In this document: piece after piece, positions 25,154 to 34,747 of the stretch
How positions within the stretch are numbered: position 1 is the first letter of the stretch
Layout of the letters: each line of letters starts with the position of its first letter
Assembly (NCBI RefSeq): GCF_902833085.1
Contig: NZ_CADFEB010000006.1
Coordinates: 186,001 to 250,000, forward strand
Reading direction: 5' to 3'
DNA length: 64,000 nt
From: Burkholderia ubonensis
GTDB lineage: Bacteria; Pseudomonadota; Gammaproteobacteria; Burkholderiales; Burkholderiaceae
Notes under the pieces: generated by a model
Seen by the model: only the letters and a program-made list of their open reading frames with translations
What the model was told of the DNA's origin: nothing
Database searches by the model: none
Position numbers and translations under genes: made by a program

Positions 25154-26479
25154 ATGTCCGACAAGGCTACCCGCATCGATCTCTTCAGTTTCGGCAGCGC
25201 GCCGATGCGCGCGTTCCATCTGACGTGGATGGCGTTTTTCGTCTGCTTCTTCGCATGGTTCGCGTGTGCGCCGCTGATGCCGCTGATCGCGCGCGAATTC
25301 CACCTGAGCGCCACGCAGGTCGCGAACATCAACATCGCCGCGGTCGCCGCGACGATCGTCGTGCGGCTGGTCGTCGGCCCGTTGTGCGACCGCTTCGGCC
25401 CGCGCCGCGTCTATGCGGGGCTGCTCGCGATCGGCGCGCTTCCGGTGATCGCGGTCGCGTTCAGCCATGACTACCTGACGTTCCTGATCTGCCGGCTCGG
25501 CATCGGCGCGGTGGGCGCGAGCTTCGTCATTACGCAGTACCACACGTCGGTGATGTTCGCGCCGAACGTCGTCGGCACCGCGAACGCGACGTCGGCCGGC
25601 TGGGGCAACGCCGGCGCGGGCGCGGCGCAGGCGTGCCTGCCGCTGCTCGTCGCGGCCGCGATGCTGCTCGGCTTCGGCGACGCATCCGCATGGCGCGCCG
25701 CGCTCGTCGTGCCGGGCCTCGCGATGCTCGTGATGGCGTGGGTGTACGGGCGCTACACGCAGGACTGCCCGCAAGGCGACTTCATCGCACTGCGCAAGGA
25801 AGGCGTGACGATCGACAGCGGCAAGAAGGGCGGCTGGGCGAGTTTCATCGCGGCGTGCGCGAACTATCGCGTGTGGATGCTGTTCGTCACGTACGGCGCG
25901 TGCTTCGGCGTCGAGGTGTTCATCCACAACATCGCCGCGCTGTACTACGTCGATCACTTCCACCTGTCGCTGAAGGACGCGGGGCTCGCCGCCGGGCTGT
26001 TCGGCCTGCTCGCGCTGTTCGCCCGCGCGCTCGGCGGCTGGCTGTCGGACAAGGTCGCCGCGCGCCGCAGCCTCGACGTGCGCGCGACGCTGCTGTGCGC
26101 GCTGATCGTCGGCGAAGGGCTCGGCCTGGTCTGGTTCTCGCATGCGGACGGCGTCGGCATCGCGCTGGTCGCGATGCTGACCTTCGGCCTCTTCACGCAC
26201 ATGGCGTGCGGCGCGACCTACGCGCTCGTGCCGTTCATCGACCGCAAGGCGCTCGGCGGCGTCGCGGGCATCGTCGGCGCGGGCGGCAACGTGGGCGCGG
26301 TCGCGGCGGGCTTCCTGCTGAAGGGCGTCGGCGACGTGCAGCACACGCTGAGCCTGCTCGGGCTCGTCGTCACCGCGTCGGCGCTATGCGCGATGGCGGT
26401 GCGCTTCAGCGAAGAACACAAGGCCCGCGAGGCGGCGCTGCGCGAACGCGCGCTGGCCGCGAGCGGCGTCGCGAACTGA
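25154..26479 (+). CDS. narK: Nitrate/nitrite MFS transporter (NarK/NasA family)
   Basis: A 441-residue, 12-TM nitrate/nitrite porter. The nitrate-porter features are the TM1 region FHLTWMAFFVCFFAWFACAP, motif A VVGPLCDRFGPRRVYAG, and the two glycine-rich signatures NATSAGWGNAGAGAAQ in TM5 and GAGGNVGAVAAGFLLKG in TM11. It brings nitrate into the cytoplasm for assimilation. It is the first gene of the operon, downstream of the leader terminator, and is followed after 26 bp by nirB. The ATG at 25154 follows TGAATGAGAT and gives the usual short cytoplasmic N-terminus. Confidence 0.95.
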   Translation: MSDKATRIDLFSFGSAPMRAFHLTWMAFFVCFFAWFACAPLMPLIAREFHLSATQVANINIAAVAATIVVRLVVGPLCDRFGPRRVYAGLLAIGALPVIAVAFSHDYLTFLICRLGIGAVGASFVITQYHTSVMFAPNVVGTANATSAGWGNAGAGAAQACLPLLVAAAMLLGFGDASAWRAALVVPGLAMLVMAWVYGRYTQDCPQGDFIALRKEGVTIDSGKKGGWASFIAACANYRVWMLFVTYGACFGVEVFIHNIAALYYVDHFHLSLKDAGLAAGLFGLLALFARALGGWLSDKVAARRSLDVRATLLCALIVGEGLGLVWFSHADGVGIALVAMLTFGLFTHMACGATYALVPFIDRKALGGVAGIVGAGGNVGAVAAGFLLKGVGDVQHTLSLLGLVVTASALCAMAVRFSEEHKAREAALRERALAASGVAN

Positions 26480-26505
26480 TTGATCGTCCGAGGAGGAAAA
26501 CCATC

Positions 26506-29058
26506 ATGAAACTCATCGTCATCGGTCACGGCATGGTCGGTCACAAGCTGCTCGAGTGCGTCGCGGCGCAATCCGCCGGCGCGCTGCAGGTGACCGTGCT
26601 CGGCGAGGAGCCGCGCCCCGCGTACGATCGCGTGCACCTGTCGGAATTCTTCGCGGGCAAGTCGGCGGACGACCTGTCGCTCGTCGCGCCGGGCTTCTTC
26701 GAGCAGCACCCGCAGTTCGACCTGCGCCTGAACGCGCAGGTCGCGTCGATCGACCGCGACGCGCATACGGTCACGCTGGCGTCGGGCGAAACGCTCGCCT
26801 ACGACAAGCTCGTGCTGGCGACCGGCTCGCGGCCGTTCGTGCCGCCGGTGCCGGGGCGCGAGCGCGCGGACTGCTTCGTGTACCGCACGATCGAGGACCT
26901 CGAAGCGATGCAGGCCTGCGGCGCGCACGCGAAGCGCGGCGTGGTGGTCGGCGGCGGGCTGCTCGGCCTCGAATGCGCGAAGGCGCTGCGCGACCTGGGG
27001 CTCGATACGCACGTCGTCGAATTCGCGCCGCGCCTGATGGCCGTGCAGGTCGACGACGGCGGCGGCCGGATGCTGCGCGCGAAGATCGAGGCGCTCGGCG
27101 TGACGGTGCACACCGGCAAGAACACGCTCGAGATCGTCGACGGCGAAGACGGCGCGCACCGGATGAAGTTCGCCGACGGCTCGCACCTCGACACCGACAT
27201 GATCGTGTTCTCGGCCGGCATCCGTGCGCGCGACGAGCTGGCGCGCGCGTGCGGGCTCGACCTCGGCCCCCGTGGCGGCGTCGCGATCGACGACGGCTGC
27301 CGCACGAGCGACCCGGACATCTACGCGATCGGCGAATGCGCGGCGTGGAACGGCATGGTGTACGGCCTCGTCGCGCCGGGCTACGACATGGCGCGCGTGG
27401 TCGCGAAGCAATTGAGCGGTGAAGCCGCGGCGTTCGCCGGCGCGGACATGAGCACGAAGCTGAAGCTGATGGGCGTCGACGTCGCGAGCATCGGCGACGC
27501 GCACGGCGCGACGGCCGGCAGCCGCACCTACCAGTACGCCGACGAGCGCAAGCAGGTGTACAAGAAGCTCGTCGTGTCCGACTGCGGCAAGTTCCTGCAA
27601 GGCGCGGTGATGGTGGGCGACGCGGCCGAATACGGCACGCTGCTGCAGATGATGCTGAACCGCATCGAGCTGCCCGAGTCGCCCGAATTCCTGATCCTGC
27701 CGTCGTCGGACGGCGCGGCGAAGCCGGCGCTCGGCGTCGACGCGCTGCCGGCGCTCGCGCAGATCTGCTCGTGCAACAACGTGTCGAAGTCGCAGATCTG
27801 CGCGGCGGTCGGCGACGGCGCGACGAGCATCGCCGCGATGAAGTCGTGCACCGGCGCGGGCACGTCGTGCGGCGGCTGCGTGCCGCTCGTCACGCAGATC
27901 ATGAAGGCCGAGATGAAGAAGAACGGCCTCGCGGTCAACAACCACATCTGCGAGCACTTCCCGTATTCGCGCCAGGAGCTGTTCCACCTGATCCGCGTCG
28001 AGCGCATCCAGACCTTCGGCGAACTGCTCGCGAAGCACGGCCACGGCCTCGGCTGCGACATCTGCAAGCCGGCGGTCGCGGGCATCCTCGCGTCGTGCTT
28101 CAACGAGTTCGTGCTGAAGAAGGAGCACGCGGCGCTGCAGGATTCGAACGACTACTACCTCGCGAACATCCAGCGCGACGGCACGTACTCCGTCGTGCCG
28201 CGCATGCCGGGCGGCGAGGTGACGCCGGAAGGGCTGATCGCGGTCGGCCAGGTCGCGAAGAAATACGGCCTCTACACGAAGATCACGGGCGGCCAGCGGG
28301 TCGACCTGTTCGGCGCGCGCGTCGAGCAGCTGCCGCCGATCTGGGAGGAGCTGATCGCCGCGGGCTTCGAGTCGGGGCATGCGTACGGCAAGTCGCTGCG
28401 CACCGTGAAGTCGTGCGTCGGCTCGACGTGGTGCCGCTACGGCGTCGACGATTCGGTCGGCCTCGCGATCGAGATCGAGAACCGCTACAAGGGCCTGCGC
28501 GCGCCGCACAAGCTGAAGTTCGGCGTGTCGGGCTGCACCCGCGAATGCGCGGAGGCGCAGGGCAAGGACGTCGGCATCATCGCGACCGAGAAGGGCTGGA
28601 ACCTGTACGTGTGCGGCAACGGCGGGATGAAGCCGCGCCACGCGGAACTGCTCGCGGCCGACCTCGACCGCGCGACGCTGGTGCGCTACGTCGACCGCTT
28701 CCTGATGTTCTACATCCGCACCGCGGACCGGCTGCAGCGCACGAGCGTGTGGCGCGACAACCTCGAAGGCGGGCTCGACTACTTGATCGACGTCGTCGTC
28801 AACGACAAGCTCGGGCTCGCGGCCGAACTCGAGGCCGACATGCAGCACGTGGTCGACACCTACGAATGCGAATGGAAGAAGGCCGTCACCGATCCGGATA
28901 CGCGCAGGCGCTTCCGTCACTTCGTGAACAGCGACGCGCCGGACGCGAACATCGCCTTCGTCGAGACGCGCGGCCAGATCCGCCCCGCGACGCCCGACGA
29001 GCGCATGCGCGGCAAGCCCGTCGAGATTCCGGTGGTGGTCGATACCGAAACCGTTTGA
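26506..29058 (+). CDS. nirB: Assimilatory nitrite reductase [NAD(P)H], large subunit
   Basis: An 850-residue siroheme enzyme that reduces nitrite to ammonium with NAD(P)H. Domains in order: FAD/NAD-binding Rossmann folds (KLIVIGHGMVGHKLLE at the start; GVVVGGGLLGLECAKALRDL near residue 150), a BFD-like [2Fe-2S] domain with CSCNNVSKSQIC and SCGGC, then the siroheme/[4Fe-4S] reductase domain. That last domain carries the cluster ligands CVGSTWCRYGVDD and GCTRECAEAQGKD. The AGGAGG site before the ATG at 26506 fixes the start. Length matches the family. It sits between narK and nirD with short gaps, in one transcription unit. Confidence 0.97.
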   Translation: MKLIVIGHGMVGHKLLECVAAQSAGALQVTVLGEEPRPAYDRVHLSEFFAGKSADDLSLVAPGFFEQHPQFDLRLNAQVASIDRDAHTVTLASGETLAYDKLVLATGSRPFVPPVPGRERADCFVYRTIEDLEAMQACGAHAKRGVVVGGGLLGLECAKALRDLGLDTHVVEFAPRLMAVQVDDGGGRMLRAKIEALGVTVHTGKNTLEIVDGEDGAHRMKFADGSHLDTDMIVFSAGIRARDELARACGLDLGPRGGVAIDDGCRTSDPDIYAIGECAAWNGMVYGLVAPGYDMARVVAKQLSGEAAAFAGADMSTKLKLMGVDVASIGDAHGATAGSRTYQYADERKQVYKKLVVSDCGKFLQGAVMVGDAAEYGTLLQMMLNRIELPESPEFLILPSSDGAAKPALGVDALPALAQICSCNNVSKSQICAAVGDGATSIAAMKSCTGAGTSCGGCVPLVTQIMKAEMKKNGLAVNNHICEHFPYSRQELFHLIRVERIQTFGELLAKHGHGLGCDICKPAVAGILASCFNEFVLKKEHAALQDSNDYYLANIQRDGTYSVVPRMPGGEVTPEGLIAVGQVAKKYGLYTKITGGQRVDLFGARVEQLPPIWEELIAAGFESGHAYGKSLRTVKSCVGSTWCRYGVDDSVGLAIEIENRYKGLRAPHKLKFGVSGCTRECAEAQGKDVGIIATEKGWNLYVCGNGGMKPRHAELLAADLDRATLVRYVDRFLMFYIRTADRLQRTSVWRDNLEGGLDYLIDVVVNDKLGLAAELEADMQHVVDTYECEWKKAVTDPDTRRRFRHFVNSDAPDANIAFVETRGQIRPATPDERMRGKPVEIPVVVDTETV

Positions 29059-29088
29059 GCCGTGTTCATCGTCAGCAAGGAGAACGCC

Positions 29089-29436
29089 ATGAGCAACGAT
29101 CGTATTCCCGTGTCCTGGACCCCCGTGTGCGCGCTCGACGAGATCGTGCCGAACACCGGCGTGTGCGCTCTCGTCAACGGCGAACAGGTTGCCGTGTTCC
29201 ACGTCGCGCATGCGGACGGCGGCGTGTTCGCGATCGGCAACGTCGATCCGGCGTCGCACGCGGCGGTGATGTCGCGCGGGCTGATCGGCAATCTCGGCGA
29301 GCGGATCGTCGTCGCGTCGCCGCTGTACAAGCATCACTTCGACCTGCGCACCGGCGAGTGCCTCGAAGTGCCGGAGCAGTCGGTCAGCACCTATCCGTCG
29401 CGCGTCGAGGACGGCTTCGTGTGGGTCGCGGGCTGA
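29089..29436 (+). CDS. nirD: Nitrite reductase small subunit
   Basis: A 115-residue Rieske-fold protein that partners NirB. It begins MSNDRIPVSWTPVCALDEIV, contains VFAIGNVDPASHAAVMSRG, and ends with the LYKHHFDLRTGECLEVPE and SRVEDGFVWVAG strands of the family. The cysteine and histidine ligands of true Rieske clusters are not all present, as usual for NirD. The start at 29089 is supported by AAGGAG eight bases upstream; an earlier in-frame ATG at 29062 lacks such a site. It is 30 bp after nirB and 16 bp before the nitrate reductase gene. Confidence 0.95.
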   Translation: MSNDRIPVSWTPVCALDEIVPNTGVCALVNGEQVAVFHVAHADGGVFAIGNVDPASHAAVMSRGLIGNLGERIVVASPLYKHHFDLRTGECLEVPEQSVSTYPSRVEDGFVWVAG

Positions 29437-29452
29437 CGGACCCGGAGCGAAC

Positions 29453-32400
29453 ATGACCGCCACGAACGTGAAAAGCGTGTGCCCGTACTGCGGCGTCGGC
29501 TGCGGGATGGTGCTGCACGTCGAGGACGGCGAGGTCGTCAAGGTGTCCGGCGACCCCGACCACCCGACCAACTTCGGGCGGCTCTGCACGAAGGGTTCGT
29601 CGGCGCACGTCGCGCTGCGCCAGTCCGGGCGGCTCGAAGGCGCGTTCGTGCGCCGCGCGCGCGGGGACGACCTCGTGCCGCTGCCGGCGCGCGACGCGAT
29701 CGGCGAAACCGGGCGCCGCCTGCGCGCGGTGCTCGATGCGCACGGCCCGGACGCGCTGTCGTTCTACGTGTCCGGCCAGATGTCGATCGAGGCGCAGTAC
29801 CTGATCAACAAGCTCGCGAAGGGCTTCGTCGGCACCAACCAGATCGAGTCGAACTCGCGGCTGTGCATGGCGAGCGCGAGCAGCGGCTACAAGCTGTCGC
29901 TCGGCGCGGACGGCCCGCCCGGGTCGTACGACGATTTCGATCGCGCGAACCTGTTCTTCGTGATCGGCGCGAACATGGCGGATTGCCATCCGATCCTGTT
30001 CCTGCGGATGATGGACCGCGTGAAGGCCGGCGCGAAGCTGATCGTCGTCGATCCGCGCCGCACCGGCACCGCCGACAAGGCGGACCTGTACCTGCCGATC
30101 CGCGCCGGCACCGATCTCGCGCTGATGAACGGCCTGCTGCATCTGCTGCACGCGAACGGCAAGACCGACGCCGCGTTCATCGCCGAGTTCACCGAAGGAT
30201 GGGACGCGATGCCGGCGTTTCTCGCCGACTACACGCCGGAGAAGGTCGCGGAGATCACCGGGCTGGCCGAAGCCGACATCCGGCTCGCCGCGCAGTGGAT
30301 CGGCGACGCGCCGGAGTGGATGAGCTGCTGGACGATGGGGCTCAACCAGAGCACCCACGGCGTGTGGAACACCAATGCGATCTGCAACCTGCACCTCGCG
30401 ACCGGCAAGCTGTGCCGGCCCGGCAGCGGGCCGTTCTCGCTGACCGGCCAGCCGAACGCGATGGGCGGGCGCGAGATGGGCTACATGGGCCCGGGGCTGC
30501 CGGGTCAGCGCTCGGTGCTGTCGGACGCGGACCGGCAGTTCGTCGAGGACCGGTGGCAGGTGCCGCGCGGCACGCTGCGCACCGAGACCGGCCACGGCAC
30601 CGTCGACCTGTTCGAGCGGATGGCGGCCGGCGACGTCAAGGCGTGCTGGATCATCTGCACGAACCCCGTCGCGACGGTGCCGAACCGGCGCAACGCGATC
30701 GCCGGCCTGCAGGCGGCCGAGCTCGTGATCGCGCAGGACGCGTTCCTCGACACCGAAACCAACCGCTACGCGGACATCCTGCTGCCGGGCGCGCTGTGGG
30801 CCGAGGGCGAAGGGGTGATGGTCAACTCCGAGCGCAGCCTGACGCTGATGCGGCAGGCGATCGAGCCGCCCGGCGAGGCGCTGCCGGACTGGCGGATCGT
30901 CGCCGGGGTCGCGCGCGCGATGGGTTTCGGCGACGCGTTCGACTACGCATCGGCCGCCAACGTGTTCGACGAGATCGTCGGCTTCTCGAATCCGGCGACC
31001 GGCTACGACCTGCGCGGCGCGAGCCACGCGGCGCTCGCCGATGCGCCGCTGCAGTGGCCGTGCGCGCCCGGAGCGGCGCAGGACCGCAATCCGGTGCGCT
31101 ACCTGAACGACGGCGTGAGCCAGACGCTGCGCACGGCGGCGGACGGCGGCGTGCCGCGCCTCGCGTTTCCGACCGCGTCGGGCAAGGCGCAGTTCTTCGC
31201 GCGGCCGCACGCCGCGCCGGCCGAGCTGCCCGGCCGCGAATTCCCGATCGTGCTGAACACCGGGCGGCTGCAGCACCAGTGGCACACGATGACGAAGACG
31301 GGCAAGGTCGCGATGCTCAACAAGCTGAACCCGCGCCCGTTCGTCGAGATTCATCCGGACGATGCGCGCACCCTCGGGATTGCCGCGCAAGACAGCGTCG
31401 AGATCCGCTCCCGGCGCGGTCGCGCGGTGCTGCCGGCGGTCGTCACGGACCGCGTGCAGCCCGGCAACTGCTTCGCGCCGATGCACTGGAACGACGTGTA
31501 CGGCGACGACCTGTGCATCAATGCGGTCACGAGCGACGCGATCGACCCGGTTTCGCAGCAACCCGAACTGAAATACTGCGCGGTCGCGCTGAGCCGGGTC
31601 GCCGCGGCGAGCGCCGCGCACGCGGACGACGACACCCCGCAGCGCGGCACGGCCGATGCGCCCGCCCGGCCCGAGCCGGCCGACGCGCACGGCGCCCCTG
31701 CGTTCGAGGAACTCGACATGGCTGACATCGATACTTTCGCCGCCGCGCTCGGCATTGCCGACACGGCGCCGCCGGCGCTCTCCGATGCGGAGCGCCAGTA
31801 CGTCGCGGGCTTCGTCAGCGGCATGCGCAGCGACGCGGGCCGCCGCGCGGGCGGCGTGCCCGTGCTGCCGGCGAGCGCGCCGCTCGCCGCGCCGACGCGC
31901 CGCTGGCTCGACGGGATGCTCGCCGGGTTGTTCAGCCGCGCGCTGCCCGCACAGGGCGAGCCGGCCGCGGCGCTCGCGGGCGCACGCGCCGACGCCGATG
32001 CGGCCGCGCAGGGCGGCGTGCGGATCGTGCGCACGCGGCCGAAGGTCGTGCTGCTGTGGGCGTCGCAGACCGGCAACATCGAATCGCTGACCGAGGATTA
32101 CGCGACGCAGCTGATGAACGCGGGCTTCGAGATCCGCACGACCTGCATGTCCGACTACCCGCTCGCGTCGCTGGCGAAGGCGCAATACGTGCTGCTGATG
32201 ACGAGCACCTTCGGCGACGGCGATCCGCCCGACAACGGCAGCGAGTTCTGGGACGCGCTGCGCGCCGAGGGAGCTGCGCGCCTCGACGGCGTGCACTTCG
32301 CGGTGCTCGCGTTCGGCGACCGCAACTACGACCGGTTCTGCGGCCACGGCCGCCGGCTCGACGCTCGGTTCGCCGAGCTGGGCGCGAAGCGGCTGTCGCC

Positions 32401-33649
32401 GCGCGTCGACTGCGACGTCGAATTCCAGGCCGACGCCGACCGCTGGCTCGAGCGCGTCGTCGCGCGCATCAAGGAGGAGGACGCGGTGCTGCACGCGGTG
32501 CCGGCGGAAGGCATGATTCCGTCGGGCGCGCTGCCGACCAAGGCGCATCCGGCGTCGTCGCGGCTCGTCGCGAACCTGCGGCTGAATCACGCGGGCGCGG
32601 CGAAGGACACGCGCTACGTGTCGCTGTCGACCGGGGGCGCGAACCTCGAATACGAAGCGGGCGACGCGCTCGGCGTGTGGCCGACCAACTGCCCGGCGCT
32701 GGTGGACGAGCTGCTCGACCTCACCGCGCTGAAGGCCGACACGCCGGTAACGGTCGGCGGCGTCGGCGAAGTGCGGCTCGGCGACGCGCTCGCGCGTCAC
32801 TTCGACATTACGCGCCCGCATCCGGACACGCTCGCGTTCATCGCCGCGCGCAGCGCGAACGGTGCGCTCAACGCGCTGCTCGCCGACGAGCGCAAGGCCG
32901 ACCTGAAGCACTGGCTGTGGGGGCAGCAGCTTGCCGACGTGCTGCACGAATACCCGGTCGAGCTGTCGGGCGCGGAGCTCGTCGGCATGCTCAAGCGCAT
33001 GCAGCCGCGCCTGTACTCGATCGCGTCGAGCCCGAAGGCGCATCGCGACGAGATCCACCTGACGGTGTCCGCGGTGCGCTTCCACAACGGCCGGCGCGCG
33101 CGCAAGGGCGTCGCGTCGACGTTCCTCGCGGATCGCGCGGACGACGGCCGCGTGCCGGTGTTCGTGCAGAAGTCCGCGCATTTCCGGCCGCCGGCGAGCG
33201 GCGACGCGCCGATCGTGATGGTCGGCCCCGGCACCGGCATCGCGCCGTTCCGCGGCTTCCTGCACGAGCGCCAGGCGCGCGGCGCGCGCGGCCGCAACTG
33301 GCTGTTCTTCGGCGAGCAGCACGCGCAGACCGATTTCTATTACCGCGACGAGCTGATCGCGATGCGCGACAGCGGCTTCCTGACGCGGCTCGATCTCGCG
33401 TTCTCGCGCGACCAGGCGGAGAAGGTTTACGTGCAGGACCGGATGCGCGAACACGGCGCCGAACTGTTCGCGTGGCTGGAGGAGGGCGCGCACTTCTACG
33501 TGTGCGGCGACGCCGCGCGGATGGCGAAGGACGTCGACGCAGAGCTGAAGGCGGTGGTCGCCGCGCACGGCGGGATGTCGGACGACAAGGCGGGCGAGTA
33601 TGTCGCGCGGCTCGCGAAGGAGCGGCGCTACGTGCGGGACGTGTACTGA
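29453..33649 (+). CDS. Assimilatory nitrate reductase fused to a CysJ-like flavoprotein
   Basis: A 1398-residue fusion. Residues 1 to about 720 form a molybdopterin-guanine-dinucleotide nitrate reductase of the NasA/NarB type, with the N-terminal [4Fe-4S] ligands VCPYCGVGCGM and RLCTKGSS and the dinucleotide-binding C-terminal domain near VEIRSRRGRAVLP. A 140-residue linker resembling the CysJ N-terminus follows. A flavodoxin domain begins near 862 (LLWASQTGNIESL, STFGDGDPPDNG), then a sulfite-reductase-type FAD domain (RLYSIASSPKAH, near 1185) and an NADPH domain (MVGPGTGIAPFRGFL, near 1255). Electrons can therefore pass from NADPH to nitrate in one chain. Last gene of the nas operon, convergent with the oxidase cluster. 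Confidence 0.94.
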   Translation: MTATNVKSVCPYCGVGCGMVLHVEDGEVVKVSGDPDHPTNFGRLCTKGSSAHVALRQSGRLEGAFVRRARGDDLVPLPARDAIGETGRRLRAVLDAHGPDALSFYVSGQMSIEAQYLINKLAKGFVGTNQIESNSRLCMASASSGYKLSLGADGPPGSYDDFDRANLFFVIGANMADCHPILFLRMMDRVKAGAKLIVVDPRRTGTADKADLYLPIRAGTDLALMNGLLHLLHANGKTDAAFIAEFTEGWDAMPAFLADYTPEKVAEITGLAEADIRLAAQWIGDAPEWMSCWTMGLNQSTHGVWNTNAICNLHLATGKLCRPGSGPFSLTGQPNAMGGREMGYMGPGLPGQRSVLSDADRQFVEDRWQVPRGTLRTETGHGTVDLFERMAAGDVKACWIICTNPVATVPNRRNAIAGLQAAELVIAQDAFLDTETNRYADILLPGALWAEGEGVMVNSERSLTLMRQAIEPPGEALPDWRIVAGVARAMGFGDAFDYASAANVFDEIVGFSNPATGYDLRGASHAALADAPLQWPCAPGAAQDRNPVRYLNDGVSQTLRTAADGGVPRLAFPTASGKAQFFARPHAAPAELPGREFPIVLNTGRLQHQWHTMTKTGKVAMLNKLNPRPFVEIHPDDARTLGIAAQDSVEIRSRRGRAVLPAVVTDRVQPGNCFAPMHWNDVYGDDLCINAVTSDAIDPVSQQPELKYCAVALSRVAAASAAHADDDTPQRGTADAPARPEPADAHGAPAFEELDMADIDTFAAALGIADTAPPALSDAERQYVAGFVSGMRSDAGRRAGGVPVLPASAPLAAPTRRWLDGMLAGLFSRALPAQGEPAAALAGARADADAAAQGGVRIVRTRPKVVLLWASQTGNIESLTEDYATQLMNAGFEIRTTCMSDYPLASLAKAQYVLLMTSTFGDGDPPDNGSEFWDALRAEGAARLDGVHFAVLAFGDRNYDRFCGHGRRLDARFAELGAKRLSPRVDCDVEFQADADRWLERVVARIKEEDAVLHAVPAEGMIPSGALPTKAHPASSRLVANLRLNHAGAAKDTRYVSLSTGGANLEYEAGDALGVWPTNCPALVDELLDLTALKADTPVTVGGVGEVRLGDALARHFDITRPHPDTLAFIAARSANGALNALLADERKADLKHWLWGQQLADVLHEYPVELSGAELVGMLKRMQPRLYSIASSPKAHRDEIHLTVSAVRFHNGRRARKGVASTFLADRADDGRVPVFVQKSAHFRPPASGDAPIVMVGPGTGIAPFRGFLHERQARGARGRNWLFFGEQHAQTDFYYRDELIAMRDSGFLTRLDLAFSRDQAEKVYVQDRMREHGAELFAWLEEGAHFYVCGDAARMAKDVDAELKAVVAAHGGMSDDKAGEYVARLAKERRYVRDVY

Positions 33650-33680
33650 TTGCGGATTGCGCCGGACTGCGCCGAACGGG

Positions 33681-34022
33681 TCAATGGAAGAAGAGTTCCC
33701 GCATGCCGAAGGTGTGATGCGCTTCGGCGGCCATCAGCACCATCAGCACCAGCAGGCACAGGGGCGGTATCAGGATCGCGTACACCAGCGCCAGCCGCTC
33801 CCACATCATGTGCATGAAGATCGACACGATCAGCCCGGCCTTGGCGAGCATGAGCACGACGATCAGCGTCCAGCGCATCAGGCCCTGCACGCGGAAGTAG
33901 TCCACCAGGTACGACATCGTGCTCAGTACGAACAGCAGGCCCCAGATCTTCAGGTAGATGCCGATCGGATGCTGCTGGCCGTGCGCGGCGTCCGGGCGAT
34001 CGGCGGGATCGGTGTGGTCCAT
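33681..34022 (-). CDS. Cytochrome c oxidase subunit IV-type protein
   Basis: A 113-residue protein with three membrane segments of the bacterial COX4/CyoD-like family. The pattern is HPIGIYLKIWGLLFVLSTMS, then VLMLAKAGLIVSIFMHMMWE and a last hydrophobic stretch ending AEAHHTFGMRELFFH. It is the final gene of the oxidase cluster, starting 8 bp after the COX3 stop. The role of such subunits is stabilisation of the complex. The ATG at 34022 gives a short charged N-terminus containing HTDPADRPDAAHG. Confidence 0.85.
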   Translation of the reverse strand: MDHTDPADRPDAAHGQQHPIGIYLKIWGLLFVLSTMSYLVDYFRVQGLMRWTLIVVLMLAKAGLIVSIFMHMMWERLALVYAILIPPLCLLVLMVLMAAEAHHTFGMRELFFH

Positions 34023-34030
34023 GGCGTGCC

Positions 34031-34747
34031 TCACCACAAGTAGAACAGCGCAAAGATGAACACCCACACCAGGTCGACGAAGTGCCAGTACAGGCCGGCG
34101 ATCTCGACGATCTGGAAGTTGCCGTGCTCGGTGAACCCCGGGCGCAGGATCTTGCGTGCGATCAGCAGCAGGTAGATCACGCCGCAGGTCACGTGAAAGC
34201 CGTGGAACCCGGTGATCATGAAGAAGCTCGCGCCGAACTGCGCCGCGCCCAAGGGGTTGCCCCACGGGCGGATGCCTTCATGGACGATCAGCTTGGTCCA
34301 TTCGAGGGCCTGCATCGACACGAAGCTCGCGCCCAGCAGCGCGGTCGCCAGCAACAGCGCGGCGGCGCGCCGTGCGTTGCGCCGGTAGCCGAAGTTGACG
34401 GCCATCGCCATGGTGCCGCTGCTGGTGATCAGGATGAACGTCATGATGGCGATCAGCAGCAACGGCACGTCCACGCCGCCCACCGTGAGCCCGAACACCT
34501 TGGAAGGGTCGGGCCACGGCACCGTGGTCGAGATGCGCACCGTCATGTAGCCGATCAGGAAGCTGCTGAAGATGAAGGTGTCCGACAGCAGGAAGATCCA
34601 CATCATCGCCTTGCCCCACGGCACCTTGAAGGCTTCGCGGTCGGCGGACCAGTCCGTGACGATGCCGCGCCAGCCGTCAGGGCCGGCGTCGGCGGGTGTG
34701 GCGGGCGTGGCGGCAGCAGGTTCGGTGGGGAGCGTGGGCGAGGTCAT
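34031..34747 (-). CDS. Cytochrome c oxidase subunit III (CtaE-like)
   Basis: A 238-residue COX3-family membrane protein. It contains GKAMMWIFLLSDTFIFSSFL, the SMQALEWTKLIVHEGIRPWG stretch, and the diagnostic FFMITGFHGFHVTCGVIYLL with YWHFVDLVWVFIFALFYLW at the C-terminus. Subunit III supports proton uptake and stability of the catalytic subunit. Its ATG overlaps the stop of the preceding COX3-like gene (ATGA at 34744-34747), indicating translational coupling. The gene next downstream encodes the subunit IV-type protein. Confidence 0.92.
   Translation of the reverse strand: MTSPTLPTEPAAATPATPADAGPDGWRGIVTDWSADREAFKVPWGKAMMWIFLLSDTFIFSSFLIGYMTVRISTTVPWPDPSKVFGLTVGGVDVPLLLIAIMTFILITSSGTMAMAVNFGYRRNARRAAALLLATALLGASFVSMQALEWTKLIVHEGIRPWGNPLGAAQFGASFFMITGFHGFHVTCGVIYLLLIARKILRPGFTEHGNFQIVEIAGLYWHFVDLVWVFIFALFYLW

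Noticed and set aside
26218..29589. 1123-codon minus-strand frame
   Set aside because: Antisense to narK/nirB/nirD; composition is unlike a protein, and the plus-strand genes have full family motifs.
29384..33568. 1394-codon open frame on the minus strand
   Set aside because: It is the antisense of the nitrate reductase fusion gene. Its translation is Arg/Val/Ala-rich without any domain, a usual artefact of high-GC codon bias.
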